This document shows, one piece after another, positions 9,354 through 17,638 of a stretch of 58,898 bases of DNA. Position numbers and translations under genes: made by a program. Numbering within the stretch: the first letter of the stretch is position 1; each line of letters starts with the position of its first letter. This DNA is from Chryseobacterium sp. c4a. GTDB taxonomy: Bacteria; Bacteroidota; Bacteroidia; Flavobacteriales; Weeksellaceae. A model generated the notes under the pieces. The model did no database searches. It was not told the origin of the DNA and was given only the letters and a program-made list of their open reading frames with translations. The stretch spans positions 1-58,898 of the forward strand of contig NZ_WXVU01000026.1 of assembly GCF_009900745.1 (NCBI RefSeq), written 5' to 3'.

Positions 9354-10684
9354 GACTGGCTTATTAGTTTTTGTAAATTTTGATTGTAAACTCCCTTGGA
9401 GATCCTGTTCTGATTCATTAAAGCAATTGATTTAATAAGAGAGTCTGTATGATCAATATATTGTCTTGGATCAACCACAATATTCAATATTCTTTTTTTC
9501 CCCTCCGAATCTCCTTTTTTCGAATAGTACTTTGCAATCAGAACATTTATGCGGTCAATCATATGTGTATTGAAAGCACCATACATATTTTTACTTTGAA
9601 GAAGTATTTTGTCTTTAGCAGCATCAAGCTGATTTCCCATAATATCAAGCTTGATTTTACGGGTATTAACTTCAAATCGTTTATCTGGCGCATCTATGTT
9701 TTCTTCTAAAAACTTCATAAGTCCTATTGTTTCAACAGAAACAGCACTTTTTTGATGCTCTGCCTTTTTGATGTAGGCATCTAATAGTGATAAAGCAGAC
9801 CAGAATGTTTTCTTTAGAGCATTATTCTGATTCTCAATCTGAATTAAAACATCATGTTTCTTTTGCAATCGGGCTAAATCTCGGATATATTTTAAAAATA
9901 AAGGATCATTTTTATCTACAGTATTGTAATACGTTAATGCCTTATTTAATGCTTCAGGATTTTTCTCTTTCCGCATTTTTTTAAAACTTAAGTTATAAAG
10001 TTGGCGAATATGTTGCTCTCTGTCTTTAGAAAAAGGCTTTGCCAATAATGTATTCAATTCAGTATTTAATTCGTCTGTTGTAAGATGATCAAATCTATGT
10101 TTTTGTTTTTGATACTGCTCTTTTTTATAGGCTTTAAACTTTGCATTTTTGTGAAGGTTCCCACTATCAGCATCCCACTCTACCAATCTGCATACTTTAG
10201 AGTATTGTTCCTGCATAGTCGCATTTCTAGATCTCCTTTGAGTTGGGTTTTCATATTGCTTTTTAACATCAGTTAATAAACGTCCATTGGAACCGATAAG
10301 TTTTACTATTTTTTTATTTCCGGTCGCAGCATTTACATACTCTTTGTTGAGACGCTGCTGAAGCTCAATATTATCCGGTGCTATCAGTAAAGCTGCTTTA
10401 AACATCAGTATTACCTCCCATTCCTTGTTTTTTTGCGATAATAAGATCTTACGCATACCATCATAAGCTCTTATTTCATTAGGAAACTGTAAGATGATTT
10501 TTTGATAGATTTTTTTTGCTTCCTCAAATTTTTGCTGCTTTTTTAAATCTGATGCAGATTTTAGCATTGCATTAATATCATCAGGTAGACAACTTTTAGA
10601 GGTAACTTTAGAATACAGATAGCTTGGAAATAGCAAATAGAATACACCTAGAGAGCCTAGTGTAAGGAAATCTTTTCTAGTCAT
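9350..10684 (-). CDS. TPR-repeat protein with N-terminal membrane or Tat-like signal
   Basis: This is the first gene of the four-gene toxin operon, 444 residues. The N-terminus MTRKDFLTLGS plus a hydrophobic stretch (GVFYLLFPSYLY) resembles a weak Tat or anchor signal with RK instead of RR. TPR-like helical pairs follow at about 35-115 (KKQQKFEEAKKIYQKII, then a helix ending in IAPDN). A lysine-rich middle and further helical repeats run to the end, with no enzyme motif. TPR proteins are scaffolds, so a helper role in export or assembly of the toxin is plausible. Its stop overlaps the next start as ATGA. A good promoter lies about 100 bp upstream. Confidence 0.75.
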   Translation of the reverse strand: MTRKDFLTLGSLGVFYLLFPSYLYSKVTSKSCLPDDINAMLKSASDLKKQQKFEEAKKIYQKIILQFPNEIRAYDGMRKILLSQKNKEWEVILMFKAALLIAPDNIELQQRLNKEYVNAATGNKKIVKLIGSNGRLLTDVKKQYENPTQRRSRNATMQEQYSKVCRLVEWDADSGNLHKNAKFKAYKKEQYQKQKHRFDHLTTDELNTELNTLLAKPFSKDREQHIRQLYNLSFKKMRKEKNPEALNKALTYYNTVDKNDPLFLKYIRDLARLQKKHDVLIQIENQNNALKKTFWSALSLLDAYIKKAEHQKSAVSVETIGLMKFLEENIDAPDKRFEVNTRKIKLDIMGNQLDAAKDKILLQSKNMYGAFNTHMIDRINVLIAKYYSKKGDSEGKKRILNIVVDPRQYIDHTDSLIKSIALMNQNRISKGVYNQNLQKLISQS

Positions 10685-10781
10685 TAGTTGTTTTTTTAAT
10701 TAAAAGGGGAAGACAGGGTTTCAACGGCCTGTATCTTTATACCACATAGGTCATAAATATATTGTCTAACTTCCCCTTGAT

Positions 10782-10813
10782 GCAAAAGTAAAATATTTTA
10801 CATATTCTACAAA
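10782..10813 (-). promoter_or_regulatory. Bacteroidota-type promoter of the toxin operon
   Basis: On the minus strand TTTG (10810-10813) is followed after 19 bp by TACTTTTGC (10782-10790). This is an exact match to the TTTG-N19-TAnnTTTGC pattern of the Bacteroidota primary sigma factor. Transcription would start near 10777, giving a leader of about 95 nt. Confidence 0.75.
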
Positions 10814-10994
10814 CAATTAGTCATGCTTTTTTCACCACCACATGAAAAACAAAACAAACTATTGATTTACATATAATATTTTTTATAAAACCCTACAAAA
10901 CAAATATTTTTTTAATCAATAAAATCACAATCTCAGCAAGTTATTTAAAGCCAAAATTTAAATTACTTGGTAAAACATAATACTATCTTTTACA

Positions 10995-11021
10995 TTGGTA
11001 TAGTTTTTAGTATTACCTTTG
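10995..11021 (+). promoter_or_regulatory. Promoter of the DUF4407/AAA-M41 operon
   Basis: TTG (10995-10997), a 16-bp spacer, and TACCTTTG (11014-11021) fit the Bacteroidota consensus with a slightly short spacer. The start codon at 11037 would leave a leader of only about 10 nt. This also argues against the upstream TTG at 11019, which lies inside the promoter. Confidence 0.6.
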
Positions 11022-11036
11022 TATAAATTTTCTATA

Positions 11037-12107
11037 ATGAAAACAGACCAACAAACTATAAATCAAGTGAATCATAAAATAAATTGGTTCCAAAAGTTTC
11101 TGATGGTATGCTCCGGCGGGAACATCCATATTTTAAGAAAGACCCCCAGTGAATGGAATAAATTTTCCGGGATTGGAGGTATTGTACTCTTCACAGCCGT
11201 GTTTGCCACACTATCCGCAGGCTATGCCATGTATACAGTATTTGATGATATCTGGGCAGCGGTAGGATTTGGAATCCTGTGGGGATTAATGATCTTTAAC
11301 CTTGACCGATATATTGTCTCTTCCATCAAAAAAACAGGAACATGGTGGAATCAGATTCTGATGTCTATTCCTCGTTTAATTCTTGCCACATTTTTAGGGA
11401 TAATTATTTCAAAACCTTTAGAGCTTAAAATCTTTGAGAAAGAGGTAAACAAACAACTCAATACCATCATTCAAAGGAATAAAAAACAGCTTCAGGGAGA
11501 AATGACCGGAAGAATTCTTCAGCAAAGCGGCCCTTTTGAAACAGAAAAAAAACAAATTGCAGAAAAGGCGGCTCAATATCAACAATCTTATGATTCTGCA
11601 TCTGTAGAGCTTGAGAAGGAAATTCTAGGTAAAGAATCCGGTTTAACCAGTGGTAAGGAAGGATTTGGCCCTAACGCTAAGCGTAAACAACAACTTAAAG
11701 AGCAACGAAGACAAGATCTTGAAAATTATCAGAAACAAGTAGCTCCAAGATTGGAATATCTGGATAAAGAAATTTCAAAAGTCTATACCAACCTTGAAAC
11801 AGAAAGAAAGTCTACAGAAACTTTTGAAGATAAATTCAATGGTTTTGCTGCCCGACTTCAGGCTTTGGACGAACTTGGTAAAAACTCCGCTATCATAGGA
11901 CTGGCGGCTACCTTTATCATGGGATTATTTATCTGTCTTGAAATTTCTCCCGTTTTGGTAAAGTTGATTTCTCATGTAGGACCTTATGATTATCTCTTAG
12001 AAAAAACAGAAAATGACTTCAGATTATATTCTAAAGAAAAAATAGAAAAAGGAAATGCTCTTACCGATTTCAGAGTCGAAGATTTCAAGGATAATCTAAA
12101 AAAATAA
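11037..12107 (+). CDS. DUF4407 membrane protein with long coiled coil
   Basis: The 356-residue protein has three N-terminal membrane segments (about 44-66, 72-92 and 107-126). A long charged coiled coil follows (about 130-280, rich in K, E and Q with heptad character), then a fourth membrane segment (about 288-312) and a short cytoplasmic tail. This matches the DUF4407 family, whose function is not established. ATG 11037 is preferred over an upstream TTG that falls in the promoter. The stop and the next start overlap as TAATG, so this protein and the AAA/M41 protein are made together. A role as membrane anchor or substrate collector for that soluble protease is inferred. Confidence 0.8.
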   Translation: MKTDQQTINQVNHKINWFQKFLMVCSGGNIHILRKTPSEWNKFSGIGGIVLFTAVFATLSAGYAMYTVFDDIWAAVGFGILWGLMIFNLDRYIVSSIKKTGTWWNQILMSIPRLILATFLGIIISKPLELKIFEKEVNKQLNTIIQRNKKQLQGEMTGRILQQSGPFETEKKQIAEKAAQYQQSYDSASVELEKEILGKESGLTSGKEGFGPNAKRKQQLKEQRRQDLENYQKQVAPRLEYLDKEISKVYTNLETERKSTETFEDKFNGFAARLQALDELGKNSAIIGLAATFIMGLFICLEISPVLVKLISHVGPYDYLLEKTENDFRLYSKEKIEKGNALTDFRVEDFKDNLKK

Positions 12108-13984
12108 TGTATTTTTCATACATGATTATTAACAAAGAAGAAATCCAAAAAAAGAAGAAGAAGCTTGACGATTGTAAAGCTTACCTTAAAAAAGAATTCA
12201 TCGGTATAGATAAGATCATCGATGATATCATGGAATATATTCAGATATGGTACCTGATGCCGGAGATTCTGACCCGCCCTGTGGTTATTAATCTATGGGG
12301 AATGACCGGTGTAGGAAAAACGGATCTGGTAAGAAAAATGGTTCGCTTTCTTGATTTCCAAAACCGTTTCGTAGAAATTGAATTAAGCAATACGGATGAA
12401 ACATCATGGAGTAAAAGTGTTTCAGATATTTTACAAAGCAACGGACTGAGTGATGAGAAACCAAGCATTGCCCTTTTTGATGAGATCCAGCGCTTCAATA
12501 CTATTGATCCGGATGGAATGCCTGTACCACAAACCAAATTCACAGATTTCTGGGAACTATTGAGTGATGGACGTTTAAGTAAAAGAGAACGTGAAGATCT
12601 TGAACATTATTTATTTTCCTATCTGTTCCGCAAAAAAGAAAATGACAGGCGCAAATTGAGTGGAGAAACAGAGCTTGATGAAAATCCTTATCTGAACCTA
12701 TGGGATGCCAAGGAGCTAAAAAAATACCTTAGCATGGATGATGATGTTATGAGCATCATAGATATGAAGGAAGAAGATATGATTAAGCTCATTCGCAAGA
12801 AACAGAAAGAAAAGAAGATCTATGAACCTGTAGATTATAGCAAAATGCTTATCATCATCAGTGGAAATCTGGATGAAGCCTTTCAAATGTCAAAAGAAAC
12901 CAGTGAAGCAGATGTGGACGCTAATATTTACCATGCATTCACTAAGAAAATAACTGTTGTTGATATTAAAAATGCGTTAGCCAGAAAATTCCGACCTGAA
13001 CAGGTAGCCAGGTTTGGAAATATTCATTTGATTTATTTTTCTTTAAAAACTGAGGATTTTCACAAGCTAATTCAGCGGGAGATTGATAATCTAAAACATA
13101 AAACAAAAACTAAGTTTGGAGTTTCTTTAAAGATCAACAAAGCCATCAATGAGCTGATATACCGAAACGGAGTCTTTCCGGTTCAAGGGGTACGCCCTGT
13201 TTTCAGCAGTGTGGTGGACATTTTAGATACCAACCTCAGCAATTTTCTATTTGAAGCCATTATCCATGATGATAAAAACATAGAGATTAATTACCTTCAG
13301 GAGAAGAAAATAATTACCGGAAAAATAGGAACGAGAACCATTGAAATTCCTTATTTAGGCAGAATCGACAGTATACGACAAGCCAACCAGCATGATGCCG
13401 TGGCCAACATCAGCGTTCATGAATGTGGTCATGCTGTTTCTTATATCCTTTATACAGGCTTCGCTCCCCTACAACTTAAAAGTAAAGTAGCAAGCAGCTA
13501 TGCGGCAGGTTTTACTTTCCCTCATCAGATTCATGATACTAAAGAAAGTCTTCTGAATAGAATAAAAATCTATCTGGCAGGTGGTATTGCAGAAGAAATT
13601 ATTTTTGGAGATCAGCATGCCAGTATCGGGAGAAGTCACGACAGGGAACAGGCTACAAGCCTCGCTATTGATTTTATCAGAAAATATGGTTTTGAAAAAG
13701 AGTATCAGGCTGCCTATAATCTAGAAGCTTATCCTCATCGTATGCAGCAGCACATCACCGATGAAAGAATCGAAAAACTAATGCAGGAACTTGTACAAAA
13801 AACCAGAGAAGATCTGATGCTGCATCTTGATTTACTTAAACACATGAGTAAAACCCTTAGTGAAAAAGGAAGTATGTCACCAAAGGAAATTCATGATATG
13901 GCAATTGAGCATCAATTAGTAGTCAGCATCAAAGAAGAAGGATATTTACATATAACGAATTATCATCAATTACTGAATTCCTAG
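12107..13984 (+). CDS. Clp-type AAA+ ATPase fused to an FtsH-type (M41) zinc peptidase
   Basis: The protein has 625 residues from ATG 12107; ATG 12122 (MIINKEE) is an alternative start. The N-terminal AAA+ module has Walker A GMTGVGKT (65-72) and Walker B IALFDE (121-126). A later FRPEQVARF and GVFPVQGVRPV look like the arginine-finger and sensor-2 regions of Clp/Hsp100 ATPases rather than the FtsH-type AAA domain. The C-terminal half is an M41 peptidase with HECGH (438-442), LAGGIAEEIIFG, and SHDREQAT with D512 as the expected third zinc ligand. FtsH is normally membrane-anchored by its own N-terminus. This protein has no membrane segment but is translationally coupled to a membrane protein. 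It is probably an ATP-dependent protease; substrate unknown. Confidence 0.8.
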   Translation: MYFSYMIINKEEIQKKKKKLDDCKAYLKKEFIGIDKIIDDIMEYIQIWYLMPEILTRPVVINLWGMTGVGKTDLVRKMVRFLDFQNRFVEIELSNTDETSWSKSVSDILQSNGLSDEKPSIALFDEIQRFNTIDPDGMPVPQTKFTDFWELLSDGRLSKREREDLEHYLFSYLFRKKENDRRKLSGETELDENPYLNLWDAKELKKYLSMDDDVMSIIDMKEEDMIKLIRKKQKEKKIYEPVDYSKMLIIISGNLDEAFQMSKETSEADVDANIYHAFTKKITVVDIKNALARKFRPEQVARFGNIHLIYFSLKTEDFHKLIQREIDNLKHKTKTKFGVSLKINKAINELIYRNGVFPVQGVRPVFSSVVDILDTNLSNFLFEAIIHDDKNIEINYLQEKKIITGKIGTRTIEIPYLGRIDSIRQANQHDAVANISVHECGHAVSYILYTGFAPLQLKSKVASSYAAGFTFPHQIHDTKESLLNRIKIYLAGGIAEEIIFGDQHASIGRSHDREQATSLAIDFIRKYGFEKEYQAAYNLEAYPHRMQQHITDERIEKLMQELVQKTREDLMLHLDLLKHMSKTLSEKGSMSPKEIHDMAIEHQLVVSIKEEGYLHITNYHQLLNS

Positions 13985-14025
13985 AGAAAATATCTATAGA
14001 AATACCAAAAACCATTAATAAATTC

Positions 14026-14062
14026 AACCCTTTTAGTTCAATCTGAAAGGGTTTTTCTTTTT
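14026..14062 (+). terminator. Terminator after the AAA-M41 gene
   Basis: AACCCTTT (14026-14033) pairs with AAAGGGTT (14046-14053), followed by TTTCTTTTT. It ends the two-gene DUF4407 operon. Confidence 0.75.
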
Positions 14063-14090
14063 AAATTTATTCTAGTAAAAATCAATTATC

Positions 14091-14684
14091 ATGAAAAATT
14101 TACTTTTCACATGCACACTGCTCATCTGCAGTGCATTTTCCCCTGTATTAAAAGCTCAAGGATCAGAACCTTTTTTAGGTCAAATTGCATTTGTACCTTA
14201 TAATTTTGCCCCGAATGGTTGGGCTGAATGTAATGGGCAGCTTATGTCTATCTCCCAAAACACAGCCCTTTTCTCTCTTTTAGGGACTACTTACGGAGGA
14301 GATGGAATTACGAACTTTGCATTACCTGATATGCGGGGTAGAGTTCTTGTTCATAATGGACAGGCTCCCGGAGGTCAAACAAATTACACCATTGGACAAA
14401 CCGGAGGAGCTGAAAGCGTGACCTTAACCGTGGCACAAATGCCAGCTCACAATCACACGGTAAATGCTGTAACCGCTGAAGGAAATCAGAATGTACCTAC
14501 CGGAAGTTTACCCGCTAATACAAAAATTCTGGATAAAGAATATTCAGATGCTGCAACGGATACTACCATGAAAAGTACAATGCTAAACAATACGGGAGGC
14601 AATCAAGCTCATGAAAACAGGCAGCCATTTCTTACAGTAAAATGTATTATTGCGCTGAATGGTATTTTCCCATCTCATAATTAA
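14091..14684 (+). CDS. Secreted phage-tail-collar-domain protein (microcystin-dependent-protein type)
   Basis: The 197-residue protein has a signal peptide (1-22, ending LKAQ). The tail collar domain follows (about 28-85): FLGQIAFVPYNFAP, GWAECNGQ, LFSLLGTTYGGDG and FALPDMRGR. The C-terminal part has the usual MPAHNH and a final INGIFP-like end (ALNGIFP). Many Bacteroidota carry such genes outside prophages, and no other phage gene is near. The stop overlaps the next start (TAATG), so the two proteins probably act together at the surface or in the medium. The function is unknown. Confidence 0.85.
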   Translation: MKNLLFTCTLLICSAFSPVLKAQGSEPFLGQIAFVPYNFAPNGWAECNGQLMSISQNTALFSLLGTTYGGDGITNFALPDMRGRVLVHNGQAPGGQTNYTIGQTGGAESVTLTVAQMPAHNHTVNAVTAEGNQNVPTGSLPANTKILDKEYSDAATDTTMKSTMLNNTGGNQAHENRQPFLTVKCIIALNGIFPSHN

Positions 14685-15376
14685 TGGTTATGAAATACCT
14701 TTATTTATTATGTCTGGTATTTGCAGGCTCAGCTTCGGGCCAGACGATCACCTTTAACGGATGTCATAATCTATTTGATAATCAGAATTTCGTTTTCAAT
14801 AAAACCGGAACGGATAGCTTCAATAAAAATATTTATATGACAACTCCTATTGATGGACAGCAGCCTTGTGGAGGTCTTGGAACTTGTGAATTTAAAATTC
14901 AATGGAACAATGCTTTATCCCGATGGGAATTTCTCGCAGATGAAGGCAATGGTACTTTCACAACTCCTTTTTTAATCTACTACAATTCTACAAGCAACAA
15001 CAGCCTTCCAATTCCACCAGGAAACGCCGCTGGAACATGGATTGAAAATACTACAATAACCAACAGCCAATGTGGTGGTAATCTTGCTTCCGGAAACTCT
15101 ACCATGACAGGAGATGTACAAGGTCCCGCTCTTGGAGTACAAGAAATTTCTAAAGACAGAATTCAATTATTTCCCAATCCAGTTATTGACATCATTCACA
15201 TTTCCGGAATTAATGATGGTCAAATTATGCAGATATATCATATTGACGGCCGTCTTATAAGGTCTGAAATATTCGATTCAAAAGTAGATGTTTCCCAGCT
15301 CACACCAGGGGTGTATCTATTAAGAATTACAACTCGTGGCTTACAATCTCATGAGTTTAAATTCATGAAAAAATAA
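14684..15376 (+). CDS. Secreted protein with type IX sorting domain, partner of the collar protein
   Basis: The 230-residue protein starts at ATG 14684 (TAATG overlap) or ATG 14690. It has a signal peptide (MKYLYLLCLVFAGSASGQ). A beta-rich middle has four cysteines in two pairs (CHNLF, CGGLGTC, CGGNL). The type A sorting domain runs from about residue 160: IQLFPNPVIDIIHI, DGRLI, LTPGVYLLRI, ending HEFKFMKK. The sorting domain predicts type IX export. The N-terminal domain is not recognised; it may carry the collar protein to the surface. Confidence 0.8.
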   Translation: MVMKYLYLLCLVFAGSASGQTITFNGCHNLFDNQNFVFNKTGTDSFNKNIYMTTPIDGQQPCGGLGTCEFKIQWNNALSRWEFLADEGNGTFTTPFLIYYNSTSNNSLPIPPGNAAGTWIENTTITNSQCGGNLASGNSTMTGDVQGPALGVQEISKDRIQLFPNPVIDIIHISGINDGQIMQIYHIDGRLIRSEIFDSKVDVSQLTPGVYLLRITTRGLQSHEFKFMKK

Positions 15377-15395
15377 ATTTTAATATTATTAAAAT

Positions 15396-15428
15396 AAAAA
15401 AGCTTTCGGAGATTCCGAAAGCTTTTTT
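15396..15428. terminator. Bidirectional terminator between the collar operon and guaB
   Basis: AAAAAAGCTTTCGGA and TCCGAAAGCTTTTTT form a perfect stem around a 3-nt loop, with A and T tracts on opposite sides. It serves the convergent genes at 14684-15376 and 15451-16911. Confidence 0.9.
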
Positions 15429-15450
15429 ATTTTGATATAATACTTTTCTC

Positions 15451-16911
15451 TTATAAAGAATAGTTAGGAGCTTCCTGAGTGATGATCACATCATGTGGAT
15501 GTGATTCTTTCAATCCGCTACCTGTAATCATTACTAATTTGGAATCTTTCTGTAGAGTTTCAATATCTTTAGCTCCACAATATCCCATTCCTGCTCTTAA
15601 TCCTCCAACTAACTGGAAAATAACCTCTTCCAATTTACCTTTACTTGGAACTCTTCCTTCAATTCCTTCCGGAACGAATTTTTTAGCCTCACTTTGGAAA
15701 TATCTTTCTTTTCCACCTCTCTTCATAGCAGAAAGACTTCCCATACCTTGGTATGTTTTGAATTTTCTACCCTGGAAAATGATTTCTTCACCTGGAGCTT
15801 CATCAGTTCCTGCTAAAAGAGATCCTAGCATTACTGCTCCCGCTCCACTAGCAATAGCTTTTACGATATCTCCCGACAGTTTAATACCTCCGTCAGCAAT
15901 TACTGCGATATTTTTAGTCTGAGCATATTCGTAAACGTTATAGATCGCCGATAATTGAGGAACCCCAACTCCAGCAACTACTCTTGTTGTACAAATAGAA
16001 CCTGGCCCAACACCCACTTTAAGAACATTAGCACCAGCTTCAATAAGATCTTTTGCAGCTTCAGCCGTTACGATATTTCCACCAACGATATCCAAATCAG
16101 GATATACCTGTCTGATTTCTTTAATCTTATTTAAAACTCCAATAGAATGTCCGTGAGCTGAATCAATACCAATGATATCAACACCTGCTTTTACAAGAGC
16201 TTCAATTCTTTCTAATGTATCTTCACCAACTCCAACACCTGCTCCAACGATTAATCTACCGTTTTGATCTTTGTTTGCATTTGGATATTCAAGCTGATTA
16301 TCGATATCTTTAATGGTAATTAAACCAACCAATTTGTTTTCAGCATCTACAATAGGAAGTTTTTCAACTCTGTTTTTAAGAAGAATTTCTTTTGCTTTCT
16401 CAAGATTGGTATTTTTATCAGAAGTGATCAAGTTATCTTTAGTCATGATCTCTTCAACCTTTACATCAAGGTTTTCCTGATATTTTACGTCTCTGTTTGT
16501 AATAATTCCGATTAATACATTATTTGCATCAACCACGGGAAGGCCAGATATTTTATATTTAGCCATTAATTCTCTAGCTTCACCTAAAGTATGATCTTTT
16601 GAAAGCGTTACAGGATCTGAGATCATTCCGTTTTCGGAACGTTTCACACGGTTTACCTGCGCTGCCTGCTCAGCAATCGTCATGTTTTTGTGAATAAAGC
16701 CCAACCCTCCAACTCTTGCAAGTGCAATAGCCAGATCAGCTTCAGTAACAGTGTCCATCGCAGCGGAAACTATCGGAACATTCAGCGTGATTTTGTCGGT
16801 AAGTCTTGATTTTAATGAAACCTGATTAGGTAAAACTTCTGAATAAGAAGGGACTAGAAGAACGTCATCGAAAGTGATGGCTGTCTCTACAATTTTGTTA
16901 TGAATAGACAT
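15451..16911 (-). CDS. guaB: Inosine-5'-monophosphate dehydrogenase
   Basis: The protein has 486 residues, the normal length. It makes XMP from IMP with NAD+, the committed step to GMP. The TIM barrel is visible at both ends (TFDDVLLVPSYS, VPIVSAAMDTVTE, GVGPGSICTTR with the catalytic cysteine in GSICTT). It is interrupted by two CBS domains at about 95-210 (VTLSKDHTL…GIITNRDV, LVGLITIKDI). The flap and C-terminus are complete (MGSLSAMKRGG, GLRAGMGYCGA). It stands alone between terminators, with a Bacteroidota-type -7 box just upstream. Confidence 0.97.
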   Translation of the reverse strand: MSIHNKIVETAITFDDVLLVPSYSEVLPNQVSLKSRLTDKITLNVPIVSAAMDTVTEADLAIALARVGGLGFIHKNMTIAEQAAQVNRVKRSENGMISDPVTLSKDHTLGEARELMAKYKISGLPVVDANNVLIGIITNRDVKYQENLDVKVEEIMTKDNLITSDKNTNLEKAKEILLKNRVEKLPIVDAENKLVGLITIKDIDNQLEYPNANKDQNGRLIVGAGVGVGEDTLERIEALVKAGVDIIGIDSAHGHSIGVLNKIKEIRQVYPDLDIVGGNIVTAEAAKDLIEAGANVLKVGVGPGSICTTRVVAGVGVPQLSAIYNVYEYAQTKNIAVIADGGIKLSGDIVKAIASGAGAVMLGSLLAGTDEAPGEEIIFQGRKFKTYQGMGSLSAMKRGGKERYFQSEAKKFVPEGIEGRVPSKGKLEEVIFQLVGGLRAGMGYCGAKDIETLQKDSKLVMITGSGLKESHPHDVIITQEAPNYSL

Positions 16912-16924
16912 CTTTACTTTCTTT

Positions 16925-16933
16925 GCAAAATTA
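16925..16933 (-). promoter_or_regulatory. -7 element of the guaB promoter
   Basis: TAATTTTGC on the minus strand fits TAnnTTTGC. The -33 region is weak (TTTTC at 19 bp spacing). The box ends 13 bp before the guaB ATG, so the leader would be only about 10 nt. Confidence 0.55.
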
Positions 16934-17004
16934 GGTTATTTTAATGACATATGAAAATCATTTTTAATAGTTTAAATAAAAATTAATAATCAATAAGTTA
17001 AATC

Positions 17005-17035
17005 GAAAAACCGCTCTTTTTTAGAACGGTTTTCC
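17005..17035 (-). terminator. Terminator of the sigma-factor operon
   Basis: On the minus strand GAAAACCGTTCT pairs imperfectly with AGAGCGGTTTTTC, followed by T-rich sequence. It lies 85 bp downstream of the DUF4252 lipoprotein gene. The rest of the 16934-17118 gap shows only a doubled TGATCTTTAAA near 17090-17118. Confidence 0.6.
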
Positions 17036-17118
17036 TTTACAAAATAAATTTAGTATGTCTGAAACTACTTGCAATAGTTCATTTTTTTTGATCTTTAAAG
17101 AAAAATATGATCTTTAAA

Positions 17119-17628
17119 TCATTTTTTCTCTTTATCTGAAACTGCATTAATCATTTTTGAAATATCATCAGGGGTAAAGCTCCCTTTTACATCTACAAAA
17201 ACCAATTCTTTATCAGAATTTACAGTAATCAGCATATTTTTAATTGCCTCTCCATCTTGTTTTACTCTCAGGTTTACATTGTCACCGTTATGCTTTATGG
17301 TAGCCCAGTCTTCGTAATGATTATTATTCAAAAATTTAGCATAATCATTCAGCATTTCTTTACTGCCGTTTTCTACGGTAAGTACCTTTATTTTAGAAAC
17401 TTTTTTAATAAGATTAATAAGTTCTTCACTTTCTCCGTCTTTTCTTAAAGCCTTTTTGATATAAGGTTTAGCCAGCAATAGCGGTACATTGAAGCTTGTA
17501 AACTTAGCATCCTTAAAGTTATACCCGGAATCTGAAAAGAAATCCATTTTCGGTTTACTGGAAACAATACAGGATTGAAGAGCCCCTATCACCAAAAGCG
17601 AGAATAAAATAGTTTTAAGAGTTTTCAT
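17119..17628 (-). CDS. DUF4252 lipoprotein
   Basis: From ATG 17628 the product has 169 residues and a clear lipoprotein signal (MKTLKTILFSLLVIGALQSC, lipobox LQSC). The longer frame from 17646 adds six residues and would overlap the upstream gene, so 17628 is preferred. The body fits DUF4252: VENGSKEMLNDYAKFLNN, then a hydrophobic strand pair and DDISKMINAV near the end. The last segment repeats the motif seen in the upstream protein (DDVSKIINS), so the two are related. It is the last gene of the ECF sigma operon and probably sits in the outer membrane. The function is unknown. Confidence 0.8.
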   Translation of the reverse strand: MKTLKTILFSLLVIGALQSCIVSSKPKMDFFSDSGYNFKDAKFTSFNVPLLLAKPYIKKALRKDGESEELINLIKKVSKIKVLTVENGSKEMLNDYAKFLNNNHYEDWATIKHNGDNVNLRVKQDGEAIKNMLITVNSDKELVFVDVKGSFTPDDISKMINAVSDKEKK

Positions 17629-17638
17629 GGCAATGGTT

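Larger units (their letters stand above)
10685..11036. other. Divergent intergenic region between the toxin operon and the DUF4407 operon
   Basis: This is an AT-rich, gene-free gap of about 350 bp. It holds a minus-strand promoter (10782-10813) and a plus-strand promoter (10995-11021). The minus-strand leader of about 95 nt contains a small hairpin (ACAGG…CCTGT, about 10715-10735). The centre (10815-10990) shows no repeat or frame. Confidence 0.6.

Noticed and set aside
14091..14684. Prophage remnant suggested by the tail-collar domain
   Set aside because: No other phage gene is near, the protein has a signal peptide, and this family is common outside prophages.
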